Both the position numbers and the translations under genes were made by a program. Below, piece after piece: positions 35,800-50,599 of a stretch of DNA of 64,000 nucleotides. This DNA is from Eumeta japonica. Its lineage: Eukaryota; Arthropoda; Insecta; Lepidoptera; Psychidae. Below the pieces are notes generated by a model. It was not told the DNA's origin, searched no databases, and saw only the letters and a program-made list of their open reading frames with translations. Location of the stretch: assembly GCA_005406025.1 (NCBI GenBank), contig BGZK01000080.1:1-64000 (forward strand). The letters run 5' to 3'. The first letter of the stretch is position 1. Every line of letters begins with the position of its first letter.

Positions 35800-36380
35800 G
35801 TAGGACTGTCCCTTTCGCTTATTATATTGACGAGACAAGGATAGCCCTAAAGAGAGACTGTTATCTAGAACGTCATGCTAGGCCCGCTGGTCCGCTGTGA
35901 TTCGGTTACGTCGGCGGCCTTAGTCTACAAAGGCCTTAAGAATTCAGGACAAAGGTCACGCTCTTGTAAGAGGTTTTCGACCGGAGAAACGACCTCGGCC
36001 GCCAGCGCGAGGAGTACGAGACAAAGTGTATATTATCCGGAAACCGATATGATCGATGCATTGGACAAAAGGTCATTTCGTTTATTTCGCAATTGTATAT
36101 GTTTCTGTATCGAACGAATAGTGTAAATAACTATAGTATGACAATGCGTAACTATCCAGTTATAGGAGAGTGCCGACCATCCTCGTCGTGTGAACATCAC
36201 GAGGGCCTATAGTTGTCCATGATGAAGGCAGATTTCGGACGACGGTTCAATATGCCTAGTATGACATTCTACACAAGAGTTCCTCTATAGGGTTATCGTT
36301 GTTGGGCCAATGTAATGAGCGAAAGGTACAGTCCTATAGAGAAATTATTGTCTAGGGCGTCATGCTAAAGCCGCTGTTAT
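35800..36380. repeat. Complex repeat block with inverted and direct repeats
   Basis: GGACTGTCCCTTTCGCTTAT near 35805 reappears inverted near 36310-36335 (ATGAGCGAAAGGTACAGTCC). TCTAGAACGTCATGCTA near 35864 reappears direct near 36351 (TCTAGGGCGTCATGCTA). The 83-codon frame between (35875-36126) has no family features. It is likely a decayed transposon. Confidence 0.5.
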
Positions 36381-36384
36381 CGGC

Positions 36385-38180
36385 TACACTCTTACCGAGT
36401 GTAGTTAAATAATATTATAATTAATTTATAATATAAAGTCTGACACAAATAAATAACAAGACCGTCACACTGACAACTTCGCGCAACTGACCCGACATTC
36501 AACTTCGTTTAATGATTAAGGAAGCAATTGCGATGTGCACTTTTTTGTGCTCTTGTCATTTTTCTTTATGCAATTCTATGATTTATGTATACAAACTAAC
36601 AGAAACTAAATGGTTATGTGTATAGTCATATCAACTGTCGTTACACCAAGTTTCTTTCTATTTTATTTCTACTTCCTCATCCTACAAAACGATAAAATCC
36701 TCATCCTCCTCATAATCCTCACGTACTAACAAGTACATGAGCAAATGATCAAAATGGGCCATGAATCTATCAGATCTTACTACGTAGGGAAGATATTGCG
36801 TACGAAAGGGAATATTTAGATTAAAGAAACAAAATGATTTTTTTGCAAATTTACATGTCACATGCGGTATATCCGTATATCGTAACATGGTTTAGGCATG
36901 TGAAGACGCAAAAATACAACTGGGCAAAGTCCACGTTTTACGCTATTAATATCATAAACACCTTTATAAATTGGCGCCAACTAATCAACGAAACAATATT
37001 CTAGGGACGCCGCCATGAGTACGCCGTTACGCAATTCATGACGCGTATACGTACAACCCAATGAAGCGAGATATTCAATGCAGTCGCGGAGAAAACTATA
37101 ACGTATTCCTCACAACACAAGATGCATTTTGTTCAATGTCGGAGCGCAAAAGGGAAAGCCTTGGGAATGAAAGCCGAACCTCGTTCCCCGAGAAATAAAG
37201 TTCAATGTAAGTTAACAGGATGCAGTCGTTATCCGGAGCAAATGGCAAGGATTCGTCCTTGTTCAAGTTCCCCGAATATTGATCCCTCCTCCGGGAGAGT
37301 GGGACACCCGCGCGTTCAGGGTCACCCATGTTTTCATGCCGTCCTCGTCTCGCACAAGCTTCTCGGGTACATGCCGTCGCCGTCTGTTTACACGAGTTCG
37401 CACCCGGAAGTACAACCAGGCTTTCTACGCACCGTTCTGGAATATATTACTCTAACTGAGTAGACGAAGGTTTTAATGAATTAGGGAATCGAATATCGTA
37501 ACATTTGAATTCGATTTAGGTTAGATCATTTTACACTATGGAACAAGTTAAATGAAGGAAAACATACCGGCGAAAAAAAGTACTGAACATAATAGCAAAC
37601 AAAAACACACAGACATAAACGATACGTTTTTTTATAAGTTCGTCGAATCGTCTGTTCGTGCGTGACTTCAGAATAAGTACACGAGTTCAGTGTACGCATG
37701 TGATCAGTGAGTTTATATAGCACTTGCCGATCACATTTATATCGTTCACCTTTATAATAAACCTCAGTCTGCAGCGCCCTATTGCTGGCTGTGCGTGTGC
37801 GCCTCTCGTCGGGCCAGCGAGCCGATTCTATGGCTGAATAGAATACATTATATATTTCGTTATACAGCTTGTACGCTATCGTATGGTATCAAAACATGTA
37901 TTAAAAAAATATAAACCATTTGCAATCCTTTAAAGATGTTTAATTCGTTTTAGCATCTCTTTTTAAAAATTATACTTTATCTTTATGATGTGTTTAATGA
38001 CATTTAAAAGAAACTTAAAAATTATGTATTAAAGTGCGACATCTACAAGTAACACAATTTTAAAGGAAAATGTGGTTCATGATTATATTGTTTACTTTAC
38101 ATAACATGTTCTGATTCATATGTCGATATAACCACACAAACGGTAACCAAACGAATATTAATGAGCTATTAATGAGTTCC
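36385..38180. other. Non-coding stretch with a GC-richer island
   Basis: The island 37010-37460 has balanced base composition and unique-looking sequence. A 113-codon plus-strand frame (37122-37463) and a 77-codon minus-strand frame overlap there, which suggests low stop density rather than a gene. The rest is AT-rich. Confidence 0.35.
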
Positions 38181-38184
38181 ATTA

Positions 38185-38240
38185 TACTAGCTTCTGTCCG
38201 CGACTTCGTACGCATGGATTTTATTTGTGTATTTATATGA
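38185..38240 (+). repeat. Short LINE-tail-like fragment
   Basis: ACTAGCTTCTGTCCGCGAC, TTCGTACGCATGGA, a short relative of 29650-29700. Confidence 0.5.
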
Positions 38241-41200
38241 TGGATTTAATACAATAGGTAATAATTTAGTAGGTGTTAATAATATTATATAATCTATTAT
38301 AATGTTTTGTAAAATACACAGTACTCCAATTTCCTAAAAATGATAATAATTAACTCCATGAATTTATATACAAAGGGTTATGATGAATTCGCATGAAAAG
38401 GGGTGAATATCTAATTAGTTATAGAATAATGAAGCCGAGGTCGTATAAAACCTAGTTCCAGTCAACAAAAACGAAACGATAGCGTGTTTAAAATTAAGAG
38501 TGACGCCATCTATTAGAATGTATACAAAGTAATGTTACGTCATAATTAATTTTCGAATATTTAAGTAAAGTAATATGAAAGTCGTAATATAATTTTGATA
38601 GGTATACATGTTTAAATATTTCAGTGTAGGTAACATTTTAGAACAATATAAGTGCTTTAAACGAAAAGTAAGCTTGAATCGGTTGTTGAATATGTGGTTA
38701 ATTTCTTAATCATATCTCTGGCCCCTTTAACCTTACTAACAGTGATAAAACTTATACCAGACTTAAAGTCTAAAAGAGTAAGTTTTTTTGGGCGATGACA
38801 ATTTTTTTCGTCTTCCGATGAAACAAAGTTTCCAACAAACGATTTTGATGAAACAGTCTAAACATAGTTCTAAGCTAATAAGAATTGTTTAGTGAGAATC
38901 TTCTGACGATTCGTTACGTAGTTCTGGAGTTTAGCGCGTTCCAACGGAGAATCAGATATAGACAAAAATTTTAAAAAGCTAGGATAAAGGTGGATTACAA
39001 GAAAAGAAATACAATTTTTCATGAAGTACATATATCTAAATATAACGCCGGGATCCAAAGACCATTTATTTTATCAGTCAATTAAAATGCATCCTATGGC
39101 TCTCCCGACACTAAGGACCAGTCGTCTTTCATAAAATAAAATTAGGTTGTAAATAGTTATAAAGAAACAAATATGCATAAGTAAATACACCAAAAATAAT
39201 TATCTTTCTTTTGGCGCAGTTGGATAAAATGACCACTATTTTTGTATTGTTTCCTTGCGATTCTCGAGAATATATACCGACACGATAGTTATACTTGTGG
39301 CATCAAAAGACACAAATATTTCGGCTTTAATATTACTCACGGGAAAGCTTACTATTAGTAATCATACAATAAAGTTACTTAAACACTAATTATTTTTTAT
39401 TCGTGATACATAGCACACCAATCAATTTTTGTATTGAAAAAAAAAACGTTGGTAAAAATAACAAAATAAGCGATTTCCTATAGGACTTACATAAGTACAA
39501 CGTTATTTTTATTAAGTAAATATTGTTAAAGTAACTAAATTTATTAATGTAAATTTAATCCATGTTATAGTGAATTCAACTAATTCATATTATATTAATT
39601 TAACGTAAAACTTTAATCAAACTTAAAATAATTATTTGTAAAATCTGTAAAAGAAGGGTTCTTTTTTACTTAACGAGTACAATAATATTTACTAGGAATC
39701 TCTGTATTTTTAACTATATTATTTTAGTATATATCACTTAGCGGTATTTGGTATATACTAGTAAATGATTTTAGTACTTTTAAAGAAACTAATTTTGTAC
39801 TTGTTACAAAACTGTGTTCATGTAGTTTACCAAATTACTTTTGTTAAGATAAAAAATCAGTTTAATATACTAGTCCCGTTATACGGGAACTTTCCGATAT
39901 TAAACTTATAAGAACAAATACTACACATTCATCTCAGTCAAAAAACCGATAAGCGATGGCATATGGAAACTTTTAGAATTCTTTAAGTGTGATCGTCGGC
40001 TCACCTATGACGATATATTTTTTTTTTGTTAGCGCCATTTACCGAACTCTATTAGAAATATGTTTAACAACAAAACATCCTCAATAAAAAAATAATCTTG
40101 TATAAAAATAATACAATTGTTTCTTAATATTGGTATGAAAACATTTTGTTGATATTATCATAAAAAAAGTGTATTTGTATTTTACGAAATATCGTTTTTA
40201 ACATAAATTTTGCCTAATGCTACTTTTAATTAAGAATAACATTTGAATTTGTGTGAGATAAAGTAAAGCAATTTTCATCAGCACTTATTGTCTCTATAAG
40301 ACATATTTTTTGTTAATATTATGATGGACCGATGTTGCTTTTACAAAAAAATATTTTTGCTATTTTAATATTTACAACCGAACATTTCATAAAATACTAT
40401 CGAGAAAATATTTTTTAAATTAAAATGGCATATCCGATGTATTATTACATTAAAAATTATATGGAAGTAATTTTGAACACTACAATTACGTTTTTCACTA
40501 TCTTTTTACGTTAAAGTTACAATACAATCTTATTTATTTCATAAAAGACGTTTGTATTTTGTTATTTAATATTATATGCGCATATTTTATAAAATGCCTT
40601 AATTTAAAACAAATATGTTTTTAGTTTATTTGGACGTAATATCAACGTAATAAAAGCTTAATGTTTTGACATATAATTTAGTCAATTTTACGTTTCGTAT
40701 TAGTTATTATTACTAAATACTGTTTGTTATGTTTATCATGAGAACTGTTTATGTATTTCACGAAACATAAATCTTAAACCAACTAAAGTTACTAATGCGC
40801 ATCTACTACTAAAAATATTTTGTTGCTATTACAAATAAAGGATACTGAGTGGAAATCATTTGGATTGACTATACTCAAATATAACCATAACTTTATATTT
40901 AATACAACAAACGAAATCGTAATTTGTAATTGAGTTCTTTTGTGATATTAACAAAAAATAATCAATAATAGCGGTTTTGTTAATACAACATGCATTTTTT
41001 TTCAGTGTAGTAAATAAGGAATGTGCTCATATACATCGCTCCCGGTTAAACAGTTTTCTTGTATGCATACATAATGCGTTCCGCTATGTTATAATCACTT
41101 CAACGTGAGGTCAATAACACGTATGTTTATTGGTGAATAATTACGAGCGCCTCGTTTTTAAATAGTGTAGGTAATAAAAAAAAAGAAAAACCGGCTAAGT

Positions 41201-42110
41201 GCGCGTGCAGCTACATGCAGTGTCAGGTTCCGTAGCCGCCATTCGCAATATGCGTACTTTTTGTTTGATACTTGAACACATTACTTGAGTTCAAGGTTTC
41301 ACGGCTAATAACTCTAAAACGGCCCCACATTTGAACGTAAACATTGTCATTAATTTAGGAATTGTTGTTATTAATAATCTAATAATTTTGTTTTTCTACA
41401 ATTTTTCAGGATTCATAAACTTATATTAAGTACTTGTTATACATAATTAACAATTTCATCTAAGTAATTTTCAATGGAATTTGTATGAAATTTTGCCTTT
41501 TACTTCTCCAAGTTCACTTTATAAGTTGATGGATTATAATACTCGTTAATATATAAAACCTCAGCTGTGATAGTTTTCCTTTTAACTTGTTATATGTATA
41601 ATGTATCTACTACTGTTGTGAACTTGATCATTTTTCATATATCTGAGAGCAACCATTTAGCTGGCGGAAGAATACTTGACTCTGTATTTCGCAACCTTGA
41701 ATCAAAATGGTTTTCACAGACTCCCAATATTTTTGAATAAGCTATTCAAAAATATCCCACACCATGGGATAGACGAGAAAAAAAAACATTCCCATTTTAT
41801 GTGTAGCTGAGGGACCACAAATAAACTTTTTTCCAAAATTTCATTTTATTACTTTTTTGGCGTCATTAATATGTATATCCAAGTAAAATAACAGCTTTCT
41901 AGTACTAATATTACCGGAACTAAGCAGCGGACAGACAGACAGACAGACAAACATGCCATGACGAAACAATATGGGTCCTTTGATGATTACGTGACCCTAA
42001 AAAGAAACCGAAAATAAATTATAATGAATATTTTAAGATATTCGGTTATCAGTTTTTTGCAGTCATAACATATGATCATCGTTTTTTTTTATTAATAAAA
42101 ACCTCATTTT
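38241..42110. other. Very AT-rich stretch, nothing coding
   Basis: The most AT-rich part of the window, especially 39100-41000. A (GACA)n-like run at 41932-41955 followed by AACAATATGGGTCC resembles the simple tail of a dispersed repeat. Confidence 0.45.
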
Positions 42111-42880
42111 GTTTCTTGTCATTTTACAAGCTTTATTTATTGAAATACTTCACGCTAGCGGCCCGCATTTGACCGGAATTCGTGAGCGAATTAACGTAAG
42201 GCGTTCACGTTTCGCTCTCATCGTGTTCAACAATACTGTGTCCGATTTTATTTTTTGTATGATCACATCGCACACCCAAAAACTCGGCCAAAGACGGCTT
42301 AGTTTAATTTACAGACATAAATCTTCGGATTCTTGGATATAGGGCTTCGTCGGTCGTCGACCGGAACTTAGAACGGCCTGACAAACACTGTCGGCCCGAC
42401 TAAAAATTGGCTGACATAACACACTTACAAGAGCTCGACGGGCCGGTTTCACGCTTAAAACACATTACCCCCTTTAGCGCTATTAGGAGCCATCGTTCCG
42501 GGATAGCTTTCTCTTCCTATCCCGGATTCGCGACATTTATTTCTTGGAACCTCTCCAGACGCGCGCGCGCCGGGATGGCCGTTGCGATGCATGTAAAATA
42601 TTCCAGTATATTAACTGTCAGTTTATATACAGATTTCATGACTCTGACGGATTTAGGATGTTGACACGGACGAATATATCGCGTACACAACCAAAAGTTA
42701 TATGCGTACGTCAAAATGTTGATGTATATAAAAAAAGGTGGTATCTGAAAGTATCGCCCCAGTCCGTACGGGAAGTTATTCACTTATCAGGATATACTCG
42801 GCTACAACCTGCATCAGGGAATGAGGCATATAAAGTATCCGCTTTTCATTACACGCGCTTAGTGTAGACATTTACTGTTG
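42111..42880. other. GC-richer unique-looking island
   Basis: Balanced composition, with CpG-rich GACGCGCGCGCGCCGGGATG near 42558. Overlapping frames on both strands (42407-42867) are unrecognised, so none is called. Confidence 0.3.
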
Positions 42881-43587
42881 TCTTATTTTGCTTGTTACTA
42901 AAAATTGTTATTGAACACTTTTTTCATTCTGACAATCTGATTTCACATTGATATAGTCTACGATGGCGCTTTACTTACGTAACTAATGCTAGATAATCGC
43001 CTTTACTACATAAATGAATTCAATAATAAATTTGTAAATGTAAAAAGTTTTGACATCTTGCGTATTTAATTTAAACAATCATTTACATCATACTTCATGT
43101 TAAACGTACAATTACAGAGCTTATAGAACAGAGAAGGACAAAATACAAAAGCGATTAAATTTAACGACGACCAGGATCATTAACTTGACGTGTGATTTCA
43201 TTGATTAACTATCAATTGCCCCGTAATATTTGCAGTGGTTTACTCAGTATATTTTTATCGGATTTTGATCGCCGCGCTGTTGAAGCATTGAGCTACAGTT
43301 TTCTAACTTTCGATTGATGGATTAGCACTATGACCCCTCAAACTAGCCTAGTACGCTTAGTTAGCATATGAAAAAATAGAATGCTTAAAAACGTTTCGAT
43401 AAATACAAAGATCGGTGGTTAATTCATTTATTAAAAGGCACAATTATTATCGTAAAGAATAAAGAAACGTTTACATTGTCGAATGAAAGATCGATTTTCA
43501 TCACAATTTATCTTTTTATTTTCAAATAATACTAATATATCTATCTCTAAAATAAAAGACTAAACCTTCCTTGAAGGTGTCCATAAA

Positions 43588-43589
<2 letters not shown>

Positions 43590-43651
<62 letters not shown>
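43590..43651. repeat. (AT)n microsatellite, about 31 units
   Basis: Uninterrupted TA run with no internal substitutions. Confidence 0.97.
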
Positions 43652-43679
43652 CGTTTAGAGATACCGTTGTCCAATACAC

Positions 43680-44560
43680 CGATGTATAGAGGTTAAACTT
43701 TCCATGCACGCCCGATAACAATGATATTGTGTCGAAGCTGGCAGGGCGCCATCCGAACTCTGGCAGACGAGATCGCCACGGGATTTTCCGTATTTTCCAC
43801 CGACCATCGTCAATAAAAGACGACATTAGCATAAACAAACCGAACGAGGAAGGGCTAATAACTGGGTAGTTACTGTTCGGGATCGAGCTGTTTAACCACG
43901 GCCAGCCCCGGTCGCAATGTGCGTTATCTCAGAATAGCGAATTAACGCAATAATGCTTACGCCCACGGCACACGTACAGTTTCAAAACATACACGGGATG
44001 CATTTCAGTTGCAACTCGGGAATAGAACTACAATAACATCAAAGACTTAGCCTATACGTTTACGACTTGACGGGCGCTCCGAGCCAGAGAGCGAGTGGTT
44101 TAATCTGGTCGAAGTTTACAGATATTTGTCGATTCAACCAGGATCGTGATTCGAACCCGATTCGAAGGCAACGCTTTCAACCATTCAGCCACATTTAGAA
44201 CACTCGCTTACGCAGAAATATTGCGACAACGACCGACTAATAAACTAATACTCGATATCGAATATCAGCACCTATCACTAATTGTGTTTTGGTATGTAAA
44301 GAACTACGTAAAACACAACAACGACTACGAGATTTACATCTAAATAACACTACGACAAAGGTCATATGCGAAGACTTTTTCATTGTGGCGTCCGGAAATA
44401 GGCATAACACACGATAATTGTAAACGACCGAGTCTGGCATTCGTCGCTCCCGCCGACCTTAGGAGTGAGAGGTTTGCGGTGCACAAGATAAAGCGACAAT
44501 GACGGAGGCTGTTCCAATGGACCATCACACAAAGAATATCTTTTCCTTTGTGAACGACAC
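43680..44560. other. GC-richer unique-looking island
   Basis: Moderate GC, non-repetitive apart from the tRNA-like stretch within it. Several overlapping minus-strand frames (44237-44791) are unrecognised. A candidate non-coding regulatory region. Confidence 0.3.
44130..44195 (-). repeat. tRNA-like sequence, probable SINE head
   Basis: The minus strand reads TGTGGCTGAATGGTTGAAAG (box A-like), CGTTGCCTTCGAATC, then GGGTTCGAATCACG (box B-like). The region between the boxes is too short for a full tRNA, so this is a tRNA-derived repeat or a truncated tRNA pseudogene. GCGT(T/C)GCCTTCG is shared with the sequence at 22752-22820. Confidence 0.55.
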
Positions 44561-44799
44561 ACGCCGCCGATAAACTTTGTCGTCTTGTTCGTTACGGCAC
44601 AATAGACGCAAACAGATGCATACAAAGAAAATATGAACTGCGGAATTAGACAAAGTATTAGACAAAAAATGATGTAGATTTCGGACTGAAACCATTGTAC
44701 GATGCGTTGATATATTTTTTAAAGATACAATATTTATCATTTCGGACGAATAGTCTAATACTAGTGCCAGTGCGGCCTCTAATCTAGGCATAGGAGGTT

Positions 44800-47700
44800 T
44801 AATATTAAGGTTTGTAACATTGTGTCTGTACAGGAAGCACTTGCTTATTACATTTTAGGAAGGAACGTATTTATTCGTGTATTTTTGTATTTATTACCAT
44901 ATAGGAAAGGATTTTTTTGCTTTCTTCACGAGTGCCTAGAATCAGTCATAATTGCCTCTTACGTACGACGGACTAGAAATATTTATTTAATATTTTATTT
45001 TAATTTATAAAATATTTTAATTTCTTTATAATATGTATAAAAAACAGGTGTTTAGGAGCGGTCTTTGCCTAATGACATATTATTAACTAGAAACATATTG
45101 TTATTTGTAAAACCAGTATTTAAAGAATTAAAACTTTTAAAATACAATTTGGAGAGTTTTAAAAAGTTAAAAAATCTTTTATTATACTTTGTGACATTTC
45201 CCTCAAAAAGGAAAATATGTCCACAAACTACCAATCGTATTATATATAAAAACATATATGAGGGATGACTGTATCAGTTCCCTGAATAAATCACCGATGT
45301 TATTTTGTATGTGTTGGCAGAAAACAAACTAAAGACAAGTGTGACTAACAGCTGCAGTGCAGAAGCGATTCCTGTAGTATGGATAGTGTCCTCGAAAACT
45401 ATATATAGAAATAGTGATGTGAGAGAACGGTGCGGTTTGAAAGATATAGTCGCTAGAGTACACATAATAATGGAAAGCTTTCATGGAAATGAAAAATGTA
45501 TGATGAAATTGTTCCTTTCATACAGTTTTAAGGAAAATCGCTAGAACACAAAAAAGAAAGACATTAGTTTAAATGGGTAATATAGAACAATTGTTATTAA
45601 ATTAAATCGCCTCGTGCCCTTATTTACTTTAAGACAGGCTTTATCTATACGTTTTGATCCAGCAGTTTAATTTTTACAAATAGGTATTTCGTATGCAACA
45701 ATGGCGCTTCCCGGTTGAGAGGGAACATTCCAAGTCAAACGTGCGTCATCGGCAATATAGACGAACGTTCCCCAATTTAACAGCCACCCGGAAGGGCGTG
45801 CATGTGAGGGCAAAGGTCGTTGCGAGATCATGCGGAGCGTATTTTGTGGTGTACTACTGACATGACGCTGGAGCAATGGGATTTTATGTTGAATTTCTAA
45901 GTCGTTTCGTTTCGTTCGTTCATTTCAAATTAAAAATAGAGAGTTGAGACCGGAATCGAAAGCAGGGTCGAGATCATGATTAACAATATCTCGGGACCTC
46001 GTGTAACCCTTGAAAGAAAGACTAAAGAAATTGGAATTCTAACTGTGACATCGCAGTTTATATATGACGATTTAATATATATAAGAAAAAGTTTAGGATT
46101 GTTTAAGAAAAGTAGTGATAAACATAATTTCAACACTAGAAATAAAAATAAACTGCGTTTACATGTTAGTCGACTGCATAAAGTCGCAAATTCATTTAAA
46201 AGGTACAATTGCGTATGTTCAATAAGATTCTTGAGGATATTTAAAATTTACTCTTTATAAGATTTTATACAATCTCTGAATATTTAGAGGAATGGACATA
46301 ACCAGCTCGATTCTAACAGGTTTGTTTTTCTTAGGTAGTTTGTATACGATTGTAATTCTATATAATTTTGGTTGGAAAAGAGTTTACCATCGAGTTTCTT
46401 GCTCGTTCTCCTTGAGGGATAACTGTCATATAAAAGAGTGGATACTTGAAAAAAGTGGTAATTTTAGCATACTGTCAATTCTTTAAATATTATGACGTAT
46501 TTCAAGTGTATTTTTATAACCTACGAAATATAGATATTTTGAATTTAAATATCAGAAGTTAGATGAAAATAGAGTCGATACAATGAATAAAGGAATTTAC
46601 TCTATGTTCACGTGGGTGGAACCGCGGGCAGTTTCTGCTTAGACATCAAGAAGCATGTTGTTGACTGGGATGCTACAATTGGCTTACGAAATTAAAAAAA
46701 AAATTAAACGAACACAAGAACTCCTTATGCAGTAACTTGCTACACATCATTTACAAGTTAAAAATACAGGCTTATAGATAATCTACTCCTTTATATCCCA
46801 TCATCGTGCATTTATGGATAGAATGGATGAAGTATCAAGTTTAGGGAAGATTTAAATAGATTTCAAGAAATAAGATACCCAATGACGTTAATTGCAGTAC
46901 TATTTAATACTGACAACTCCATCATTCCTGAAGATCTGAACCATGCGTCTTCTGGTACAATACAAGTCTTACATTCATTATTACTGATAGTTTTCCCATC
47001 ATTCCAGAGCACCTGGGTTTTGCGTCATCAGTTATGAGATAAATTGACCGACGGGGATGCGATAACCATTATACGAGGTCATAACTAGAAAAGACTCAAC
47101 ACTAATTTAGTAACAGCGTTCGGTTGTGGACATTAGTTGTTTGATATTGGGGATCACTAAAAATCTACCGTGAAAGATCTATGTATATACCTGATAGTGG
47201 TTCGCTACAGACGGAAGGGGATGATAAAAGACATATAAAGACGACTAAATTAGTTGTTTCTAAATATAAAAAAAAAAATCCTATATATAATTGCGGTAGC
47301 AGTAGGTACTATATATGGGTCATACAATAAAATGATGAATAACAAAATTATTGTAACCACTTCTGTAGTGGTCAATACGCTTATTTACCTACATAAACAA
47401 GTCAACGGCATTGGATATTAAAAAGTAATGAGTAAACATTGCATATATGTTGTTGTGTTGTCATGTTCGCTGACGGAAAAAACGGGCAATTCAGAGCAAA
47501 TAATCGTTTGAATCATGTTAGTGTTGTTTTGCAGTATTAGTAAAGAATAAATTGCATATATCTTTACTATCTTTCGTTAGATATGGAGTTTAATTCCGTT
47601 TAAGCATCTTCCAACATTTCTCATTAAATTAATTACCCTTAACCAGATAAACACAAAAATTAAAAGTTTTGTTATGATCACTCAATAAATAAATGATATC

Positions 47701-50590
47701 AACTACTATAGTGATGTATTTATAAATATAAATTACGTTGGATTTATAATTTTTTTCAATTAGGTTTGTAAGCTCATTTAAAAATTAAACTATGGTGTAG
47801 AATTAAACTAAATTCTAATACGGCTACTGAGAAGTACAAAAGTAATGGGATAAAGTTTACAAAAAGTAACTACATGTAATATTTAGTAAATATTGTTTTA
47901 ATAAGCACTTAAGCTTCATTTATTATTCAATTACAGTATAAAGCTTAAAACCTCAGTATCGTGTACTTGGTCGCCTACGCATTTCTTTTGCTTGTACACG
48001 AATCATTTCAATTTTTTTTTATCGAATTGCGGTAATCGTGTAGGACTAATGCAATATAACGTACAAAAAATACAGTGGAAATTAAAGCCAGTATTTTTTC
48101 CTCGCTTAATTATCATTCATAAAATAGTAATAAAAATAATAAATAGTAATAAACTATTCCATAATACAACTTTTATTCTATAGTAAGCAAAAATTATGTG
48201 ACGTCACTTGTAAATTAGTATGGGGTGACATTTTAACATGCGTTCAACATCAGCAGCGATCCGCGACAAGCGGCCGGAAATTGAGACACTGTCCAGCGAA
48301 TAATGTCATTGAAAATTTACGGGTTGGAAATAACACAGCGAAGTTAAGGTTCCGGAAAATGATTAATTTGTTCCGAATCAAAGAAGTTTGTGCATTTTCT
48401 TGTGTGTGATGGGAAAGCATATATTTTTCAGTCGGTACGGTAGACTGATAATGGTGTAGGTTAAAATATGAATTGTACTAATCGTATGAAGTGATTTTTT
48501 TTATTATTAATAATTTCATTCGAAAGATTAACTTTGATCGCGTTGGTACTTAATTGACAATTATCTGATACGGCGAACGTTAGTTGGTTGTTTTGACGGA
48601 TACCTAAACAATTTTGCATTTTTTTTTTTGCTCGATCCAAATTACCCAAACTATCGAAAGGAGAAAGCGCATAATTAAAGCGCATATTAATAAGGAAAAA
48701 GAAACAAAATCAAGAAGTAAATAAAGATCTTGACCGCAAAGATCTCATTATAAAAACATTATTGCGGTCACGCCTGCCATGTTGGAGGCAAAAAAAAAAA
48801 CTACCGCCGCTCTGATATACCTTATCTAAATAAAATCCTGTTCGCATTCAATGAGATCATTAAAGTATTATCCGCTCTGTGGGTAGTCCATAAAGAATTG
48901 GAATTGGATCTCCAAACTAACGTACGCCCGTCAGGCGTGCGTGAACTATGGGTTTTAAAAACATTTACTTGGACTGCCAAAACTAAAATACATAAACTAG
49001 AAAATTTATTTCATCCAAAATCCACAAACAAATTATATTTTTAGATTTCTTTAAATAAAGTACGTATTATATTACGGTCTTCGTTTTGAAAAATGGGACG
49101 AATAAATAATTATAAATCTTTGTATTCCTTAAAGATACTAATGATGTCGATTTCGTATTAAAAGCCATATTATTCAAAGTAGTGCATGAAAAGACTAACA
49201 TCAATATTTCTGATACGTTACGCAAATGTTGAATCGCATTTTGTCATGTCATTATGTATGCACAATGTTGTTGCAACTTTATCACTACAATTTCAACAGT
49301 GGGTGCAATGTGGAACAAGTCTATACTACTACGGCCGTATATCGAAATGCACTTTTAACAATATCGAATCTTGCAAGGATTTGAGATCGACTAGTCAATT
49401 AAGTCTGTAATTTATAAGATGATATTGCAAAACTGAAGGCTTAGATCGGCTGTCACGTAATGTGACTCAGGACATTGCTTATGTTATCTGTGTATATAGA
49501 ATAGTTGAGTTATAAATTGTGATAATGTTTTAAAGTGTATAAAACCATAATTGCTAATAAATAGTACAACGTATTATACATATGAGCCTTACCGGTCAAC
49601 GTATGCGCAGGTGTATGTGTAGGCGCTACTCGTTTTATAGATCACCACTAAGAAACTATCGTTTTTTATACAGTTCTTGAACAAATTTTCTCTAAAGGTT
49701 TATTTGACAGCGCGTTATGTACACAGCCTATCGCATAACGGGCGTAAACTACAACAATACAACATTTAAGCATCTGAAAAATAAACGGAATCAAACTGCT
49801 GCGTACACAGCTTACAGTAAAAAACTTAATACGCGACTAGGAGTCATCGCAAAATTTACAACTGAATTTTCTATATATCGAATTGGTCCTTGACTCCGTC
49901 GATCGTACACAACAGTCCGGAAAGATAATATAATGCATAAAGAGGAACAGTCCGTTCGCATAATGAAACATGAGTTGAGCAAAAAAAAAAGTTATTTCTC
50001 AGCTTATCAATAATTATGGCCAGCGCCTGCGCATAGCTATTACGGATAGGCGAAGTTCAGTGCAATTTTTTAGTCGGCCGCTAACAGTAAAACCCGGGCC
50101 GTCGCGTCCGGTCGGTGCTCACACGTCGCACAGCTTGATTAGATCCAAGAAATTTCATAATCGATTCCCCTTTTCTTCTGAGAGTATTTTCCTTTATTAA
50201 TCAAAGATCTTGGTATAACTTTCGGCATTTACCGTTTGATAAAATTTTCGTTTCCCGTTATATTAAGAGGTTACACTTAGTGTGATTTGAGTAATAAATT
50301 TTGTCGAAATGATCATTTGTTAATGTGGTATTTAAACGATCACATTTAATACTACCGAATTATAATATTATATACTTATTGACGAATAAAATTAATTTTC
50401 GAATATGAATGATACGTTACAATAAACGAAGATTTATTTAAACGGTAATTTACTATTTACGATCGATATGTCTTATTAATACCATAAGCATGATCTTACC
50501 ATAATATCTACGAGTAACATTGACGAGGAATGAGAAAATTAAAGCCAGATAGATAATTAATTTTGATTGATAGCTGCATATCGACACAGC
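44800..50590. other. Non-coding AT-rich stretch
   Basis: No exon is supported. It contains the short repeat at 45785-45856, a stretch near 45935-45970 (GAGACCGGAATCGAAAGCAG) that resembles the degenerate block at 2905-3300, and a GC-rich patch at 50060-50140. Confidence 0.4.
45785..45856 (+). repeat. Dispersed repeat shared with 14713-14771
   Basis: Same order of blocks as the 14.7-kb copy, with small indels (GCGTGCATGTGAGGGC, GTCGTTGCGAGATCATGC). Confidence 0.55.
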
Positions 50591-50599
50591 CTTGTTCGA

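Noticed and set aside
37122..37463. 113-codon plus-strand frame
   Set aside because: There are overlapping frames on both strands, no domain and no splice context. Low stop density in a GC-richer island explains it.
42407..42867. 85- and 107-codon overlapping frames
   Set aside because: The first has a non-ATG start, the two overlap each other and a minus-strand frame, and no motif is visible.
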